From assembly GCA_965250275.1 (NCBI GenBank), contig OZ252297.1, positions 1,550,001 through 1,614,000 on the forward strand: DNA of 64,000 nt. The letters are read 5' to 3'. This stretch comes from G965250275 sp965250275. GTDB taxonomy: Bacteria; Pseudomonadota; Alphaproteobacteria; Rhodobacterales; Rhodobacteraceae. Position 1 is the stretch's first letter. Every line of letters starts with the position of its first letter. The notes beneath the pieces were generated by a model, which ran no database searches, had not been told where the DNA came from, and saw only the letters and a program-made list of their open reading frames with translations. Positions 42,826 through 51,703 of this stretch are shown here, one piece after another. Made by a program: the position numbers and the translations under genes.

Positions 42826-43456
42826 AGTGGCTTATCGTTTTCTCTTGATACAAGATATTGTGCACCGGCTTGAACGAACGTCTATGGTGTGGGGTCACAC
42901 CAAGATTTTGCAGCGCCTCTCTGTGGCTTTTTGACGGGTAGCCTGCATTTGTTTCCCATCCATAGCCTGGGTGTTGTTGCGCCAAATCCACCATGATCTG
43001 ATCGCGACATATTTTGGCCACAATTGAGGCCGCTGCGATCGAGGCCGACCGGCTGTCTCCTTTTACAACGGCCTGTGCGGGGATGGCCAGATCACGCGGT
43101 ATGAGGTTGCCGTCCACCAAAACGAAATCCGGCCGGACCGGCAGGGCATCTATGGCACGGATCATGGCAAGATGGCTGGCGCGCAGAATGTTTAGTTCGT
43201 CGATCTCGGCAACCGTGGCGTGGGCAATAGCAACACAATGATCACGGTGGATCATCGGTTCCAGTTCGGCGCGGCGTCGCGCCGACAGGGCTTTGCTGTC
43301 ATTCAGGCCCGGCGGGATCAGCCCCGGCTGCAGGATGACGGCGGCCGCCGTGACGGGTCCGGCCAGCGGGCCGCGCCCCACTTCGTCGACACCGGCAACA
43401 ATGGCGTGGCCGCGGTCCTGCAAATCTGTTTCGAGCGAATAGTCCGGCCTTTCCAT
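42824..43456 (-). CDS. rnhB: Ribonuclease HII
   Basis: 210 residues. Cleaves RNA in RNA-DNA hybrids. VAGVDEVGRGPLAGPV holds the first acidic pair (DE of the DEDD set), LNDSKALSARRR the conserved DSK, FVLVDGNLIPR and KGDSRSASIAAASIVAK the rest. I start at MERPDYSLET; an upstream in-frame start adds 32 unrelated residues over the terminator of the preceding gene. Next to ccrM, an arrangement common in alphaproteobacteria. Confidence 0.94.
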   Translation of the reverse strand: MERPDYSLETDLQDRGHAIVAGVDEVGRGPLAGPVTAAAVILQPGLIPPGLNDSKALSARRRAELEPMIHRDHCVAIAHATVAEIDELNILRASHLAMIRAIDALPVRPDFVLVDGNLIPRDLAIPAQAVVKGDSRSASIAAASIVAKICRDQIMVDLAQQHPGYGWETNAGYPSKSHREALQNLGVTPHHRRSFKPVHNILYQEKTISH

Positions 43457-43493
43457 TCCGCAGCCAAATCGCGGATCGTGGCCGAAAGCAACA

Positions 43494-43521
43494 CAAAAAG
43501 GGGGATGGCCATGCCATCCCC
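43494..43521 (-). terminator. Intrinsic terminator
   Basis: Perfect 9-bp stem GGGGATGGC (43501-43509) and GCCATCCCC (43513-43521), 3-base loop, with CTTTTTGTG following on the minus strand. It ends the transcript of the gene at 43556-44008, just before rnhB. Confidence 0.87.
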
Positions 43522-43555
43522 AAGGTGCGGCGCGTGCGCGCGCCGGGATCACCCG

Positions 43556-44008
43556 TCAATAGCGGGCGAAGCTGTAGCCTTTTTGACGAAGGCAATTCGG
43601 CGCATATCCCCAGCGGTCACCGCGGCCTGTGTCGACCTGACGGGCGCAACTGCGGGGCAGATTTCTGAGTTGCGGGTAATTGCGTTCGACACACCGCAGG
43701 CTGAGCAGGTCTTTCTTGCCGCGGTCAGTGTTGAAGCGGCGCATGCAGTCGCGTGGCAGTGCCCAGCCGGACACCCGGGGCGGCAATGGCCGCGGTTGCA
43801 CATAGGGCTGCGGCGCCACACGTCTGCTCACGACCGGAACGTCGTCGTCATCGTCGCGCCTCTCTTTGATTATGGCGCCAATGACGGCGAGTGCCGCCAG
43901 CCCCGCTAAGATGTTTCTGACGTTTTCGTCCGCGCGGACCGGGGCTGCGGACAGCGTCGTGACGGTTATTGCGAGTGCAACGATCAAGGTAATGAATTTG
44001 CGATGCAT
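43556..44008 (-). CDS. Secreted protein with two cysteine repeats
   Basis: 150 residues: signal peptide (MHRKFITLIVALAITVTTLSAAPVRA), a short hydrophobic segment (NILAGLAALAVIGAIIK), an acidic/proline linker (RRDDDDD...QPRPLPPR), then two similar segments, LPRDCMRRFNTDRGKKDLLSLRC and LPRSCARQVDTGRGDRWGYAPNC, each with a pair of cysteines likely forming a disulfide. No family recognised. Start at 44008 gives the signal peptide. Confidence 0.75.
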   Translation of the reverse strand: MHRKFITLIVALAITVTTLSAAPVRADENVRNILAGLAALAVIGAIIKERRDDDDDVPVVSRRVAPQPYVQPRPLPPRVSGWALPRDCMRRFNTDRGKKDLLSLRCVERNYPQLRNLPRSCARQVDTGRGDRWGYAPNCLRQKGYSFARY

Positions 44009-44177
44009 CGGGGTGATCCTTTCGTGCTGAGTCGGGTCCGGCATGTGGAACCGGGCGATGACCCAAACTCGGCGGGTGGCGGCGCGACAGGCAATATCCG
44101 CAGTTTGTTATCGGATATCGGGGCGCTAAAGCCCTGAGGATATTGAATATCGGCCGCTTTGCCCGCAGGGTGAGCGC

Positions 44178-44456
44178 ATGATACGTTCTTTGAGCATTCT
44201 GGCGTTTTGTGTCTGCGCAGGTGCTGCGCAAGCAGCCTGCTACGCCGATTATAAGGCCAAGCAGGACGACCCCTTGCGGCTTCATTACGGTGTGATTGAA
44301 CTCTCGGGGGCCTGCAACGCTGCAGCGGCGCGCGCTGAAGCCAGCGCGCGGCTGGCCGGGGCCGGGTGGACATTGCTGAACGTGATCTCTGTTTTTGGGG
44401 CCGACGGGCTCGACCAAAGGAAAGACAATGCCGGAGCCTACTACCTCCGTTTCTGA
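44178..44456 (+). CDS. Small secreted hypothetical protein
   Basis: 92 residues with a signal peptide (MIRSLSILAFCVCAGAAQA) and a short mature domain with two cysteines (ACYADYKAKQ; ELSGACNAA). Resembles small Rhodobacterales secreted proteins but I cannot name a family. Its last 29 bases overlap the next gene. Confidence 0.7.
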   Translation: MIRSLSILAFCVCAGAAQAACYADYKAKQDDPLRLHYGVIELSGACNAAAARAEASARLAGAGWTLLNVISVFGADGLDQRKDNAGAYYLRF

Positions 44457-45132
44457 GGCGCGGCGGTCCGGATCACGGATCGTGACGCTGGGGCTGGTCG
44501 CAATCGTTGTGATCCTTGTTGCAACCGCGGCGCTCTTGTTTCTTACGCTGCCGGACGGGAATGCGTTCAACGCGCGCATCGAACGGCTTTTTGTCGAAAA
44601 CGACAACCTGACCAGTCAGGCCGAGATCAAGCTTCTGGAAATTCTGGCGCAGTCGGGCACCGCGTTCTCCGAAACGCTGATCAGCTATCGGGTGGTGATC
44701 TTCGTCCTGCTGGTGTTTGCCACTGCCATGCTCATCGCAGCCCTGGTGTTTTTGGTCATGCTTGTGTCCCTGAACCGCCGCATGGCGCAGATTGAACGGG
44801 CGGGCATCCAGGTCAATTCACTGCTGATCAGTCGTGAGGAGAAAACCGTTTACCTGAACAACATGGATTTCAAACTCACCGATGCCGCAATGGAGACCCT
44901 GTCCGTTCTGGCCGAAGCGAGGATGGATGACGAAGTGCTCTCTGGAGCCGAAATCGAGGCCATGGTTTCAGGCCGCAGGCCGGACGATTGCGAAGAAGCC
45001 GCGGGTGCGACCCGGATCAAGAGGTTGCGTGACACCTTGGGGAACCAAATCGTGTCAGCGTTGCTGGTTAAGAACATCGCGCGCCGGGGCTACATGCTGG
45101 CCATCGAAAAGGATGTGATCCGCATGATCTAG
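44428..45132 (+). CDS. Membrane protein with a winged-helix C-terminal domain
   Basis: 234 residues. Two membrane helices (about 18-41 and 88-115) bracket a periplasmic loop; a cytosolic domain (about 130-226) has the length and end motif of an OmpR-type winged helix (KNIARRGYMLAI, like the VRGxGYxL ending of response regulators). No receiver domain. This is like a ToxR-style membrane regulator in reverse order; DNA binding is inferred. AAAGGAAAG precedes the ATG at 44428. Overlaps the secreted protein gene upstream. Confidence 0.68.
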   Translation: MPEPTTSVSEARRSGSRIVTLGLVAIVVILVATAALLFLTLPDGNAFNARIERLFVENDNLTSQAEIKLLEILAQSGTAFSETLISYRVVIFVLLVFATAMLIAALVFLVMLVSLNRRMAQIERAGIQVNSLLISREEKTVYLNNMDFKLTDAAMETLSVLAEARMDDEVLSGAEIEAMVSGRRPDDCEEAAGATRIKRLRDTLGNQIVSALLVKNIARRGYMLAIEKDVIRMI

Positions 45133-45265
45133 GGCGGGTATCCGTAAGGATGCTGCGGCTCAGGTCTCAACGCCAGAATCGGTTGCCTTGTCCGCTAAGG
45201 CCGTTCAAGATTTGGATCGGCCCACAGGCCCCTTTACTAACGCCACACGAAGAGAACTGAGAGTT

Positions 45266-45961
45266 ATGAACCCCGAGATCGTTCTCGTTCGTCACAACGA
45301 CGGCCCCGCCGATGATCGCGTGTATTCATTTGCACGCCAGCACGGTTTTACACCGGTTGAGAAATACCCGTTTCGCGGCGAGACGTTGGATTCACCGACC
45401 AAAAACACCGTCGGCACCGTCGTCTACGGCGGTCCGTACAACGTCTTCGAAGAAGACACGCACCCCTTCTTGAATGAAGAGAACCGGTGGATTGCAGAAT
45501 GCATGGAGGCTGGGCTCCCGGTTTTGGGCTTGTGTCAGGGGGCGCAGCAGATTGCCCGGATCCTGGGCGCAGACGTCGGGCCAAAACCCGACGGGCGTTA
45601 TGAGTTTGGATACTATGAAGTCCGGCCGACCGGAGACGGGCGGGATTTTCTGCCGCATCCCATTCACTTCACCCAAGCGCATTTCCATACGTTCGACATC
45701 CCGTCGGGTGCCGTCCACCTGGCAGAAAGCGACGCCTTCGCAAATCAGGCCTTTCGCTATGGCGACAACGTCTACGGGTTTCAGTTTCATCCGGAGTGCA
45801 CCATCGAAGGGTTCCGCCGCTGGCAAAGCGAAAAGTGGGCAAGCGACACGCCCGGCGCGCAGACCAGAGAAGAACAGAACCGCCTGATGGCCGAACATGA
45901 TGAGCGACAGGCCATCTGGTTCTATGCGTTCTTGGAAGAGCTTTTCGGGTCCAACGCTTAG
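45266..45961 (+). CDS. Class I glutamine amidotransferase domain protein
   Basis: 231 residues. GATase1 fold with nucleophile Cys in LGLCQGAQQIA and His-Glu in YGFQFHPECTIEGF. Free-standing, like GMP synthase glutaminase-type proteins (YfeJ/GuaA-like) of unknown partner. ATG at 45266 is the usual family start (MNPEIVLVRHND); an upstream frame of 26 codons lacks support. Preceded by a 133-base gap. Confidence 0.87.
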   Translation: MNPEIVLVRHNDGPADDRVYSFARQHGFTPVEKYPFRGETLDSPTKNTVGTVVYGGPYNVFEEDTHPFLNEENRWIAECMEAGLPVLGLCQGAQQIARILGADVGPKPDGRYEFGYYEVRPTGDGRDFLPHPIHFTQAHFHTFDIPSGAVHLAESDAFANQAFRYGDNVYGFQFHPECTIEGFRRWQSEKWASDTPGAQTREEQNRLMAEHDERQAIWFYAFLEELFGSNA

Positions 45962-46020
45962 CTCTATGTCGCTTGGAAAGCCTTAGAGCCCGATTTCACT
46001 TTGGTGGAAGCGATGAAAAA

Positions 46021-46914
46021 TCAGATCCAATAGGAAAGCGCCAAAGGCAGCACAAGAATCGTGGCGAGTGTCGAAACGAGGATGAAACCAGCCACTTCGG
46101 GCGCATGTTCGGGCTGATGTTCATCTATGAAGAGGTAGGTGGCAACCGAGGAGGGCATCAGACAACACAGGATCAAAACCGCGCGCTCTGTCCCGGTGAA
46201 CCCGAACAACCAGACAAGGCCGGTTGCAACCGCAACGGCCATACTCAGGTGCACAAACGTCAGCAGCGTGGCGCGGCCCAACTGGTTCACGCGAAAGGTC
46301 GCTAGCGTATGACCCAAGGTTAGCAACATCAGCGGAATCGACATGCCGCCCAGGATATCCAGCGATTTGGCGATGGGCGTTGGCAAAGCGGTGCCCGTCG
46401 AAATCAGGATCAATGTAAGCACAAGGGCATAGACGACCGGCGATTGTAGGAGCGACCTGAACGAAAATTGGCCCGCCGGAATCCACGCCCCCACGGTGAA
46501 TATGCTCACCGCCACAACGACCACAAACGCCATTGCATAGGCCATTCCGGAATCTCCGAGCGCCAGTAGCGTGATTGGCAGGCCGATGTTTCCCACATTG
46601 ACATGCATCATCGGCGTTAGAAAAGCTCTCACAGGAAAGCGGAGCACCTTGAGCACGATGAAACCGAGAACGCCAAAACACGCGACGGTCAGAACGGCGG
46701 CTGCCATCATGTCGAGAAAGGCTGAAATCTCGATCTGGGTTTGCGACAGATGCGAGATGATCAGCGTAGGGTAGCCGACCTTGGCGACGAGGCTGCTGAT
46801 CGTCTTGTTGTCAAAGGGCACTTCGATCTTGGCCAGCCAGAACCCAATCGCCGCGCAGAGCAGGACCGGCAGCGTCACATTAAACACGTTGAGAAAGAGT
46901 TGCTCCACGGTCAC
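46021..46914 (-). CDS. AEC family transporter (auxin efflux carrier-like)
   Basis: 297 residues with about ten membrane helices and the AEC fold; segments such as FFLNVFNVTLPVLLCAAIGFW-like start, NVGNIGLPITLLALGDSG and the final MPSSVATYLFIDEH match. Possible malate or other organic-acid permease; substrate unknown. Start is a GTG at 46914. Convergent with the amidotransferase gene. Confidence 0.87.
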   Translation of the reverse strand: MTVEQLFLNVFNVTLPVLLCAAIGFWLAKIEVPFDNKTISSLVAKVGYPTLIISHLSQTQIEISAFLDMMAAAVLTVACFGVLGFIVLKVLRFPVRAFLTPMMHVNVGNIGLPITLLALGDSGMAYAMAFVVVVAVSIFTVGAWIPAGQFSFRSLLQSPVVYALVLTLILISTGTALPTPIAKSLDILGGMSIPLMLLTLGHTLATFRVNQLGRATLLTFVHLSMAVAVATGLVWLFGFTGTERAVLILCCLMPSSVATYLFIDEHQPEHAPEVAGFILVSTLATILVLPLALSYWI

Positions 46915-47033
46915 CGTCCAACTTGGCAGACAGATCGCATCAGATGGCCCCGAATGTCATGTGGATGCGACAGTTCTGTATTTCCCGAAGATGGTCCGGT
47001 TTTGCGGGTGGTGTAAACCCAGCGCTCCGAGGC

Positions 47034-47351
47034 TCAGTGATTGGGAGACGGCCGCCCTTGTGTGATAGGCTGACCCCAAGGCGTCCGCCGGGGCTTGAAC
47101 CAAGAAGCACGATCGTCGCACCTGCATTGTGCCGTGCTGTCGTAGAGTACCTCTTCGTTGATCCGCGGACATGTGAGGCGACGCCCATCTGGCGCCTGCA
47201 AGATGAACGAGTTGGGCATGCTGCCACAGACCTGTGCGCACAGGCAGGCGCGGTAGGTGCTGGCTTCGAGGGCAATTGCCGTGGAGGGCAGGGCGGACAT
47301 TGCGATCCCAGCAAAAAGCAACGCATTGATCAGATCCCGGATGTGCGCCAC
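47034..47351 (-). CDS. Small secreted cysteine-containing protein
   Basis: 105 residues. Hydrophobic signal (NALLFAGIAMSALPSTAIA) followed by a mature part with five or six cysteines (RACLCAQVCGSM; LTCPRI; AQCRCDD). No family recognised. It could be a redox- or metal-stabilised periplasmic protein. Weak ribosome site. Confidence 0.6.
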   Translation of the reverse strand: MAHIRDLINALLFAGIAMSALPSTAIALEASTYRACLCAQVCGSMPNSFILQAPDGRRLTCPRINEEVLYDSTAQCRCDDRASWFKPRRTPWGQPITQGRPSPNH

Positions 47352-47466
47352 AGGGGTCCTCCTCGACCGCAGATCGGCCCTTCATCTTGTCTGCGCACAC
47401 AGTCTTTACTTGGAATCGCGGGCGTGACCACCCATTTATTGGCGTGATACAGGGACCATCGGACGA

Positions 47467-49020
47467 TTGGCTTTGAATACGCATTCGCGCGCACTTTCTC
47501 CGGACTACGCTTTGGACATCCTGCCGTTGACCGGAACGGTGACAGCATCGTGCAACGGGGAAGTTATCGCCTCCAGCAAGCGGGCAAAGGTAATGTACGA
47601 GACCCGTTTGCCGCCGACGGTTTACTTTCCGTTGGAGGATGTGTCCGCCGATCTGGTCAAAGAAACGGATCTGCAGTCCTTTTGCCCCTTTAAGGGGACA
47701 GCGGATTACCTGTCCCTCCGGGTCGGAGAACAAAGCTTTCAGAACGCGGTGTGGACCTATGCAAACGCGTTGCCCGAGAGCCGCGATATCGAGGGCTACG
47801 TGGCCTTTGCGCCTGATGTCCTGTCAGGCATTGATCTGGGCGAAAACGTTTTGCGCGAGGCCACAGCCACCCATGCGACCGGACCGCTGGTGGACTGGTT
47901 GTTGCGAGATGCCGCGACCTGCAGCTCCCCCGAGGAACTGACCCGTGCCTTTGCCCACAAACTGATCGAAAACGGTGTGGTGCTCTCGCGGATCAGCATC
48001 ATGATCTGGTCACTGCATCCGCTGATCGCGGGCAAGAACTACGTCTGGGCCAGGGACACCGACACGGTCAGCACCTATGCTCCGTCCTATGAAATTCATG
48101 ATCATCCCGCGTTTGTGAACAGCCCACTACGCCATGTCTCGAATGGTCTGGGTGGCGTGCGCCAGAAACTTGGCGAAGACTATGCCGAGAACAGTTTTCC
48201 GATCATGGAGGACCTGCGGGCCGAAGGGGCCACGGATTATGTGGCGATGCCACTGCCCTTTTCCGATGGGCGCCGCAATGTCATGACACTCACCTGCGAC
48301 CACCCGGATGGGTTCACCACGGCCAATCTGGGGCTGGTGTTCGAGTGCTCGTCGGTTGTCAGCCGCTACTTCGAAGTGTTCACGCAAAAGGAAAACGCGC
48401 GATCGCTTTTGGAAACCTATGTCGGCCGGCGCACCGGGGCGCGCGTGTTGGGCGGAGAGATCCGCCGCGGCGATGGGGATGACATCGACGCCGCCATCAT
48501 GTTCTGCGACCTGCGTGGGTCCACTCGTCTTGAAGAGGCGCTGGGGCGCAAGGCCTATATCCAGGTCCTCAACAGCTTCTTCGAAACGGCCTCGGGCATT
48601 GTCGAGGACAACAACGGTGAGGTTCTGAAGTTTATCGGCGACGCGGTTCTGGCAGTTTTTCCCGCGGGTGATGATCCGGACGCTGCCCGGCGCCATGCCC
48701 TTTCAACCTCTGTGCAGATCGTCAAGAAGCTGGAAGAACTTGAACCTCACGGCGAAGGGTTGAAGTGCGATTGTGCCATTGGGGTCGCCTTTGGGCGGGT
48801 AACGTTTGGAAATGTCGGGTCGCGCGAGAGACTGGACTTTACCGTGATCGGCCAGCCCGCGAATGTCGCGGCTCGGCTTGGTGATTTCGGTAAGATCACG
48901 GGACATCGCATCGTCGTTTCCGGCGATATCGTTTTGCCGGAGTACACGGCCACGGAATTGGGCAAACTCACTTTGCATAACATCGCGGAGCCTGTGCAAA
49001 GCTACGCAATCAGCGCCTGA
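47467..49020 (+). CDS. DUF427-adenylate cyclase fusion
   Basis: 517 residues. Residues about 15-118 form a DUF427 domain (TVTASCNGEVIASSKRAKVMYET; PPTVYFPLEDVSADLV; DLQSFCPFKGTADYLSL). A middle region (AGKNYVWARDTDTV) resembles the N-terminal part of rhizobial cyclases, and the C-terminal class III cyclase domain has metal Asp348 (CDLRGST) and Asp392 (FIGDAVLAVF), so is likely active. Cytoplasmic; no membrane helix. Start TTG at 47467; an inner ATG would cut DUF427. DUF427 function is unknown and might sense a small ligand. Confidence 0.85.
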   Translation: MALNTHSRALSPDYALDILPLTGTVTASCNGEVIASSKRAKVMYETRLPPTVYFPLEDVSADLVKETDLQSFCPFKGTADYLSLRVGEQSFQNAVWTYANALPESRDIEGYVAFAPDVLSGIDLGENVLREATATHATGPLVDWLLRDAATCSSPEELTRAFAHKLIENGVVLSRISIMIWSLHPLIAGKNYVWARDTDTVSTYAPSYEIHDHPAFVNSPLRHVSNGLGGVRQKLGEDYAENSFPIMEDLRAEGATDYVAMPLPFSDGRRNVMTLTCDHPDGFTTANLGLVFECSSVVSRYFEVFTQKENARSLLETYVGRRTGARVLGGEIRRGDGDDIDAAIMFCDLRGSTRLEEALGRKAYIQVLNSFFETASGIVEDNNGEVLKFIGDAVLAVFPAGDDPDAARRHALSTSVQIVKKLEELEPHGEGLKCDCAIGVAFGRVTFGNVGSRERLDFTVIGQPANVAARLGDFGKITGHRIVVSGDIVLPEYTATELGKLTLHNIAEPVQSYAISA

Positions 49021-49143
49021 CGACCTGATCTCCCAAGCCACGAAAGTGGGGGAACGGCAGGCCGCCCCCGCCCCAGATGTGAGCAATTGACAAGTCTATG
49101 GTCCGCCGTCAGCGTGCCGGAAACGAACCAGACCGGTGCGCTC

Positions 49144-50127
49144 ATGCCAAAAGTTACGCTCAATGAAATCTCAGATCAGACCTACGCCGCGCTTGTCGCG
49201 CACGGTGCTGCGGAGTGGATTGCGGAAGAGGTCACAAAGGCCGTGGTAGAGGCTGAAGCGACCGGCAACAAGATCTGCGGGCTTTACTATCTGGAGAGCT
49301 ATTGCCAGCAACTCCTGACGGGGCGAGTCAACGGCACCGTTGAACCTGTTGTAACGCGGCCCAGGCCCGGCGTGGTTCAGGTTGACGGCAAACTGGGTTT
49401 TGCGCAGCCGGCGTTCGCGCGCGGATTGCCCGCGGCACTCGATGCGGTGCGAGAAACGGGGACCACGCTCCTGGCTGTTGGGCATACACACACCTGCACA
49501 TCCGTCGGCTATTTCACCGGTCAGATTGCTCGCGCCGGGATCATCGCTCTGGGGATGACCAATGCGTCTCCGATCGTGGCCCCTCCGGGCGGCAAGACGC
49601 GCATGATCGGTACCAACCCGATTGCGTTCTCCGTGCCCGACGGGCAGGGCGGCATTGCGATGCAATTCGATCAGTCCACGACGACTGTTGCGCTAGGCAA
49701 GATCACGATGGCCAAGGCTGCGGGGGAACCTATCCCCGAGGGCTGGGCCCTGGACGCGGACGGCAACCCGACCACCGACCCTGCCGCTGCTCTATCAGGG
49801 TCGCTAGTGTCACTGGGCGGGGCCAAGGGCTGGGGCTTTGGCCTGATGGCCGAAATTCTCGCGGCAGGGTTGACCGGTTCAGTGTTGTCGCGGGACGTCA
49901 ACCCGCTCAAAGCGCCAGAGGGTCCGCCGCACGATCTGGGTCAGACCTACTTGCTGATCGATCCGTCGGTTTCGGACGGGTTTGACGACAAGAATGCCGC
50001 ATTGGCGGCTCTTGTCGCGCAGGACGAAGGCGCCCGCATGCCGGGCCAGGCGCGTGCGCTGGCCGATCCGGTAGAGGTGCCGGACCCGCTTTGGTCGCTT
50101 GTTCTGGAACTTGCGACGCGGGCCTGA
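49144..50127 (+). CDS. Ldh family NAD(P)-dependent oxidoreductase
   Basis: 327 residues of the malate/L-lactate dehydrogenase (Ldh_2) family: TGNKICGLYYLESYCQQL, His-bearing AVGHTHTCTSVGYFTG, GMTNASPIVAPPGGKTRMIGTNPIAF and GWGFGLMAEILAAGLTG. Relatives act on malate, ureidoglycolate, sulfolactate (ComC) or piperideine-2-carboxylate; the substrate cannot be chosen from sequence. I start at the ATG at 49144; a start 19 codons up is alternative. Confidence 0.88.
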   Translation: MPKVTLNEISDQTYAALVAHGAAEWIAEEVTKAVVEAEATGNKICGLYYLESYCQQLLTGRVNGTVEPVVTRPRPGVVQVDGKLGFAQPAFARGLPAALDAVRETGTTLLAVGHTHTCTSVGYFTGQIARAGIIALGMTNASPIVAPPGGKTRMIGTNPIAFSVPDGQGGIAMQFDQSTTTVALGKITMAKAAGEPIPEGWALDADGNPTTDPAAALSGSLVSLGGAKGWGFGLMAEILAAGLTGSVLSRDVNPLKAPEGPPHDLGQTYLLIDPSVSDGFDDKNAALAALVAQDEGARMPGQARALADPVEVPDPLWSLVLELATRA

Positions 50128-50167
50128 CCCGCCGGCTCCGCTTTTTCGGCTGATGCGCCTTGTCGGG

Positions 50168-50602
50168 CTAGCCTTGTTGGGTGACCCAGACACCAAACCC
50201 CATGAGAGCAAGCCCCGCGGCACGGGTCAGAGAGAGTGCGCTGACCTGTGCCCCGAAAAGCCCGAAGTGGTCGATGGCAGCCGCGCTGATCAGTTGCCCG
50301 ATCAGGACAAAAAACACCGCGTTTCCAACCCCGAAGACTGGCGCAATGTAGGTGATGGACAGCACGTAGAACGCGACCAGAACACCTCCCAGAAAGAGAT
50401 GTTTGGGCGCACCCACAGCTTTGAGGACGGCGCTTGGTCCCGTGACGGTGGCAGCGATGGCCGCAGTGATAAGGGCGACCGTAAACAGAACCAATGCTGC
50501 GGCAGCAGGAGAGCCGATGACCCGTCCAAGTTCTGCGTTCAGAGCGGCCAGGAGCGGGATGCCGATACCGGCCGCCAGCATGATCAGGGCGTAGTGCGTC
50601 AC
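50168..50602 (-). CDS. DMT family transporter (DUF606/YdcZ-type)
   Basis: 144 residues with four or five hydrophobic helices (HYALIMLAAGIGIPLLAALN; AALVLFTVALITAAIA; GVLVAFYVLSITYIAPVFG; GNAVFFVLIGQLISAA). Half-size drug/metabolite transporter, likely acting as a dimer. GTG start at 50602, AAAGGACC upstream. Substrate unknown. Confidence 0.85.
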   Translation of the reverse strand: MTHYALIMLAAGIGIPLLAALNAELGRVIGSPAAAALVLFTVALITAAIAATVTGPSAVLKAVGAPKHLFLGGVLVAFYVLSITYIAPVFGVGNAVFFVLIGQLISAAAIDHFGLFGAQVSALSLTRAAGLALMGFGVWVTQQG

Positions 50603-50763
50603 GGTGGGTCCTTTCGACGACAAACGGTTGATCTGGATCATGGCGTGGGACCGACCGGAGACACAACCCTATGTGCACAGCCTGTGCGGTTCTCATAGAC
50701 GATTGCGGATGGCGCGGGCGGGTGCGAGTTCTCGGTTCGGCCTTGGCAGGATAGCGCGGGCGA

Positions 50764-50777
50764 CCCTGCTTGCAGGG
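50764..50777. repeat. Small inverted repeat before cytochrome genes
   Basis: CCCTGC-TT-GCAGGG, a 6-bp perfect inverted repeat about 90 bases before the first cytochrome gene. It could be a regulator site in the 265-base divergent region 50603-50867; no other signal was found there. Confidence 0.35.
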
Positions 50778-50867
50778 CATAGAATGACGGCTGGAAAATC
50801 CTGCACGTGTTCGGCGCGGTTGTGACCGGCCTTTGGAGACAACAGAAAGAAAGGTGAAAAGCCAGAA

Positions 50868-51269
50868 ATGATTCGACACTTTTTTGCTGCTGCGGCTCTG
50901 TTGGCCATTCCGTTGTCTGCAATCGCGCAGGATGTGCCAACGGGGGCGGAGCTTTACAGGTTGCACTGCGCCACATGCCACGGAATCGAGGGCACCGGGA
51001 ACGGTCCAATGGCAGGGGTTATGGTCATCAAACCAAACGACCTGACCAAACTGCAAGCCGACAATGAGGGTGTCTTTCCCACCGAAGCCGTTGTGCGACG
51101 GATCGACGGGCGTGATCCGCTGATCAGCCATGGCAGCCCGATGCCGGTGTTTGGGCTTTTCTTTGAGGGCGAGGATGCCGCTCTGAAAATGCCTGATGGC
51201 CAACCGATGCTCACCAGCCAGCCCATTGTCGATCTGGTGGCTTATCTGCAATCAATACAAAGAGACTGA
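50868..51269 (+). CDS. Periplasmic c-type cytochrome
   Basis: 133 residues: signal peptide (MIRHFFAAAALLAIPLSAIAQ) and a single cytochrome c domain with haem motif C-A-T-C-H in LHCATCHGIEGTGNG, and a distal Met in GSPMPVFG. Class I-like soluble electron carrier. AAAGG precedes the ATG. Followed by a second, similar cytochrome 20 bases on. Confidence 0.9.
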   Translation: MIRHFFAAAALLAIPLSAIAQDVPTGAELYRLHCATCHGIEGTGNGPMAGVMVIKPNDLTKLQADNEGVFPTEAVVRRIDGRDPLISHGSPMPVFGLFFEGEDAALKMPDGQPMLTSQPIVDLVAYLQSIQRD

Positions 51270-51288
51270 CGCAACGAGGTCGCGCGAG

Positions 51289-51690
51289 ATGAAAACGGTT
51301 GGACTGGTGACGCTGCCACTGATGGTGGTGCTGGCCGCATGCATGGTCAATGAGATGCCAACAGCATCAGAGGGTGAAATCCTGTTCACCGAAAACTGCG
51401 CGGCCTGCCATGACTACGATGGCCGCGGTGGTGCTCCACTGATCGGCGGTCAGGATGCTCCGGACCTGACAACGATTTCAGCTCGGAATGGCGGCGTCTT
51501 CCCACGTGCAGAGGTCCTGTCGCAAATTGACGGGTATCACCGGGGACAGGTGTCGATTGAACTTATGCCCGAATTCGGGGCACTGCTCGAAGGCCCCACA
51601 GTCCCGGTCGAAATCGATGGCGTTCTGACTCCCACACCGCGTACCTTGGCGGCTCTTTTGACTTACCTGGAGAGCATTCAGCAACTGTGA
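51289..51690 (+). CDS. Lipoprotein c-type cytochrome
   Basis: 133 residues. Signal with lipobox LAAC (Cys18) predicts lipid anchoring; haem motif C-A-A-C-H in ENCAACHDYDGRGG, distal Met in ELMPEFG. It resembles its neighbour (shared NGGVFP-type segment, -IDG-, MPxFG), so the pair looks like a duplication in which one copy became membrane-tethered. Partner enzyme unknown. Start at 51289 with GAGG upstream. Confidence 0.88.
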   Translation: MKTVGLVTLPLMVVLAACMVNEMPTASEGEILFTENCAACHDYDGRGGAPLIGGQDAPDLTTISARNGGVFPRAEVLSQIDGYHRGQVSIELMPEFGALLEGPTVPVEIDGVLTPTPRTLAALLTYLESIQQL

Positions 51691-51703
51691 ACTGCGCCTG
51701 CCG

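Noticed and set aside
45961..45990. Hairpin GCTCTA/TAGAGC between convergent genes as a terminator
   Set aside because: Only 6 bp with a long loop and no U-run.
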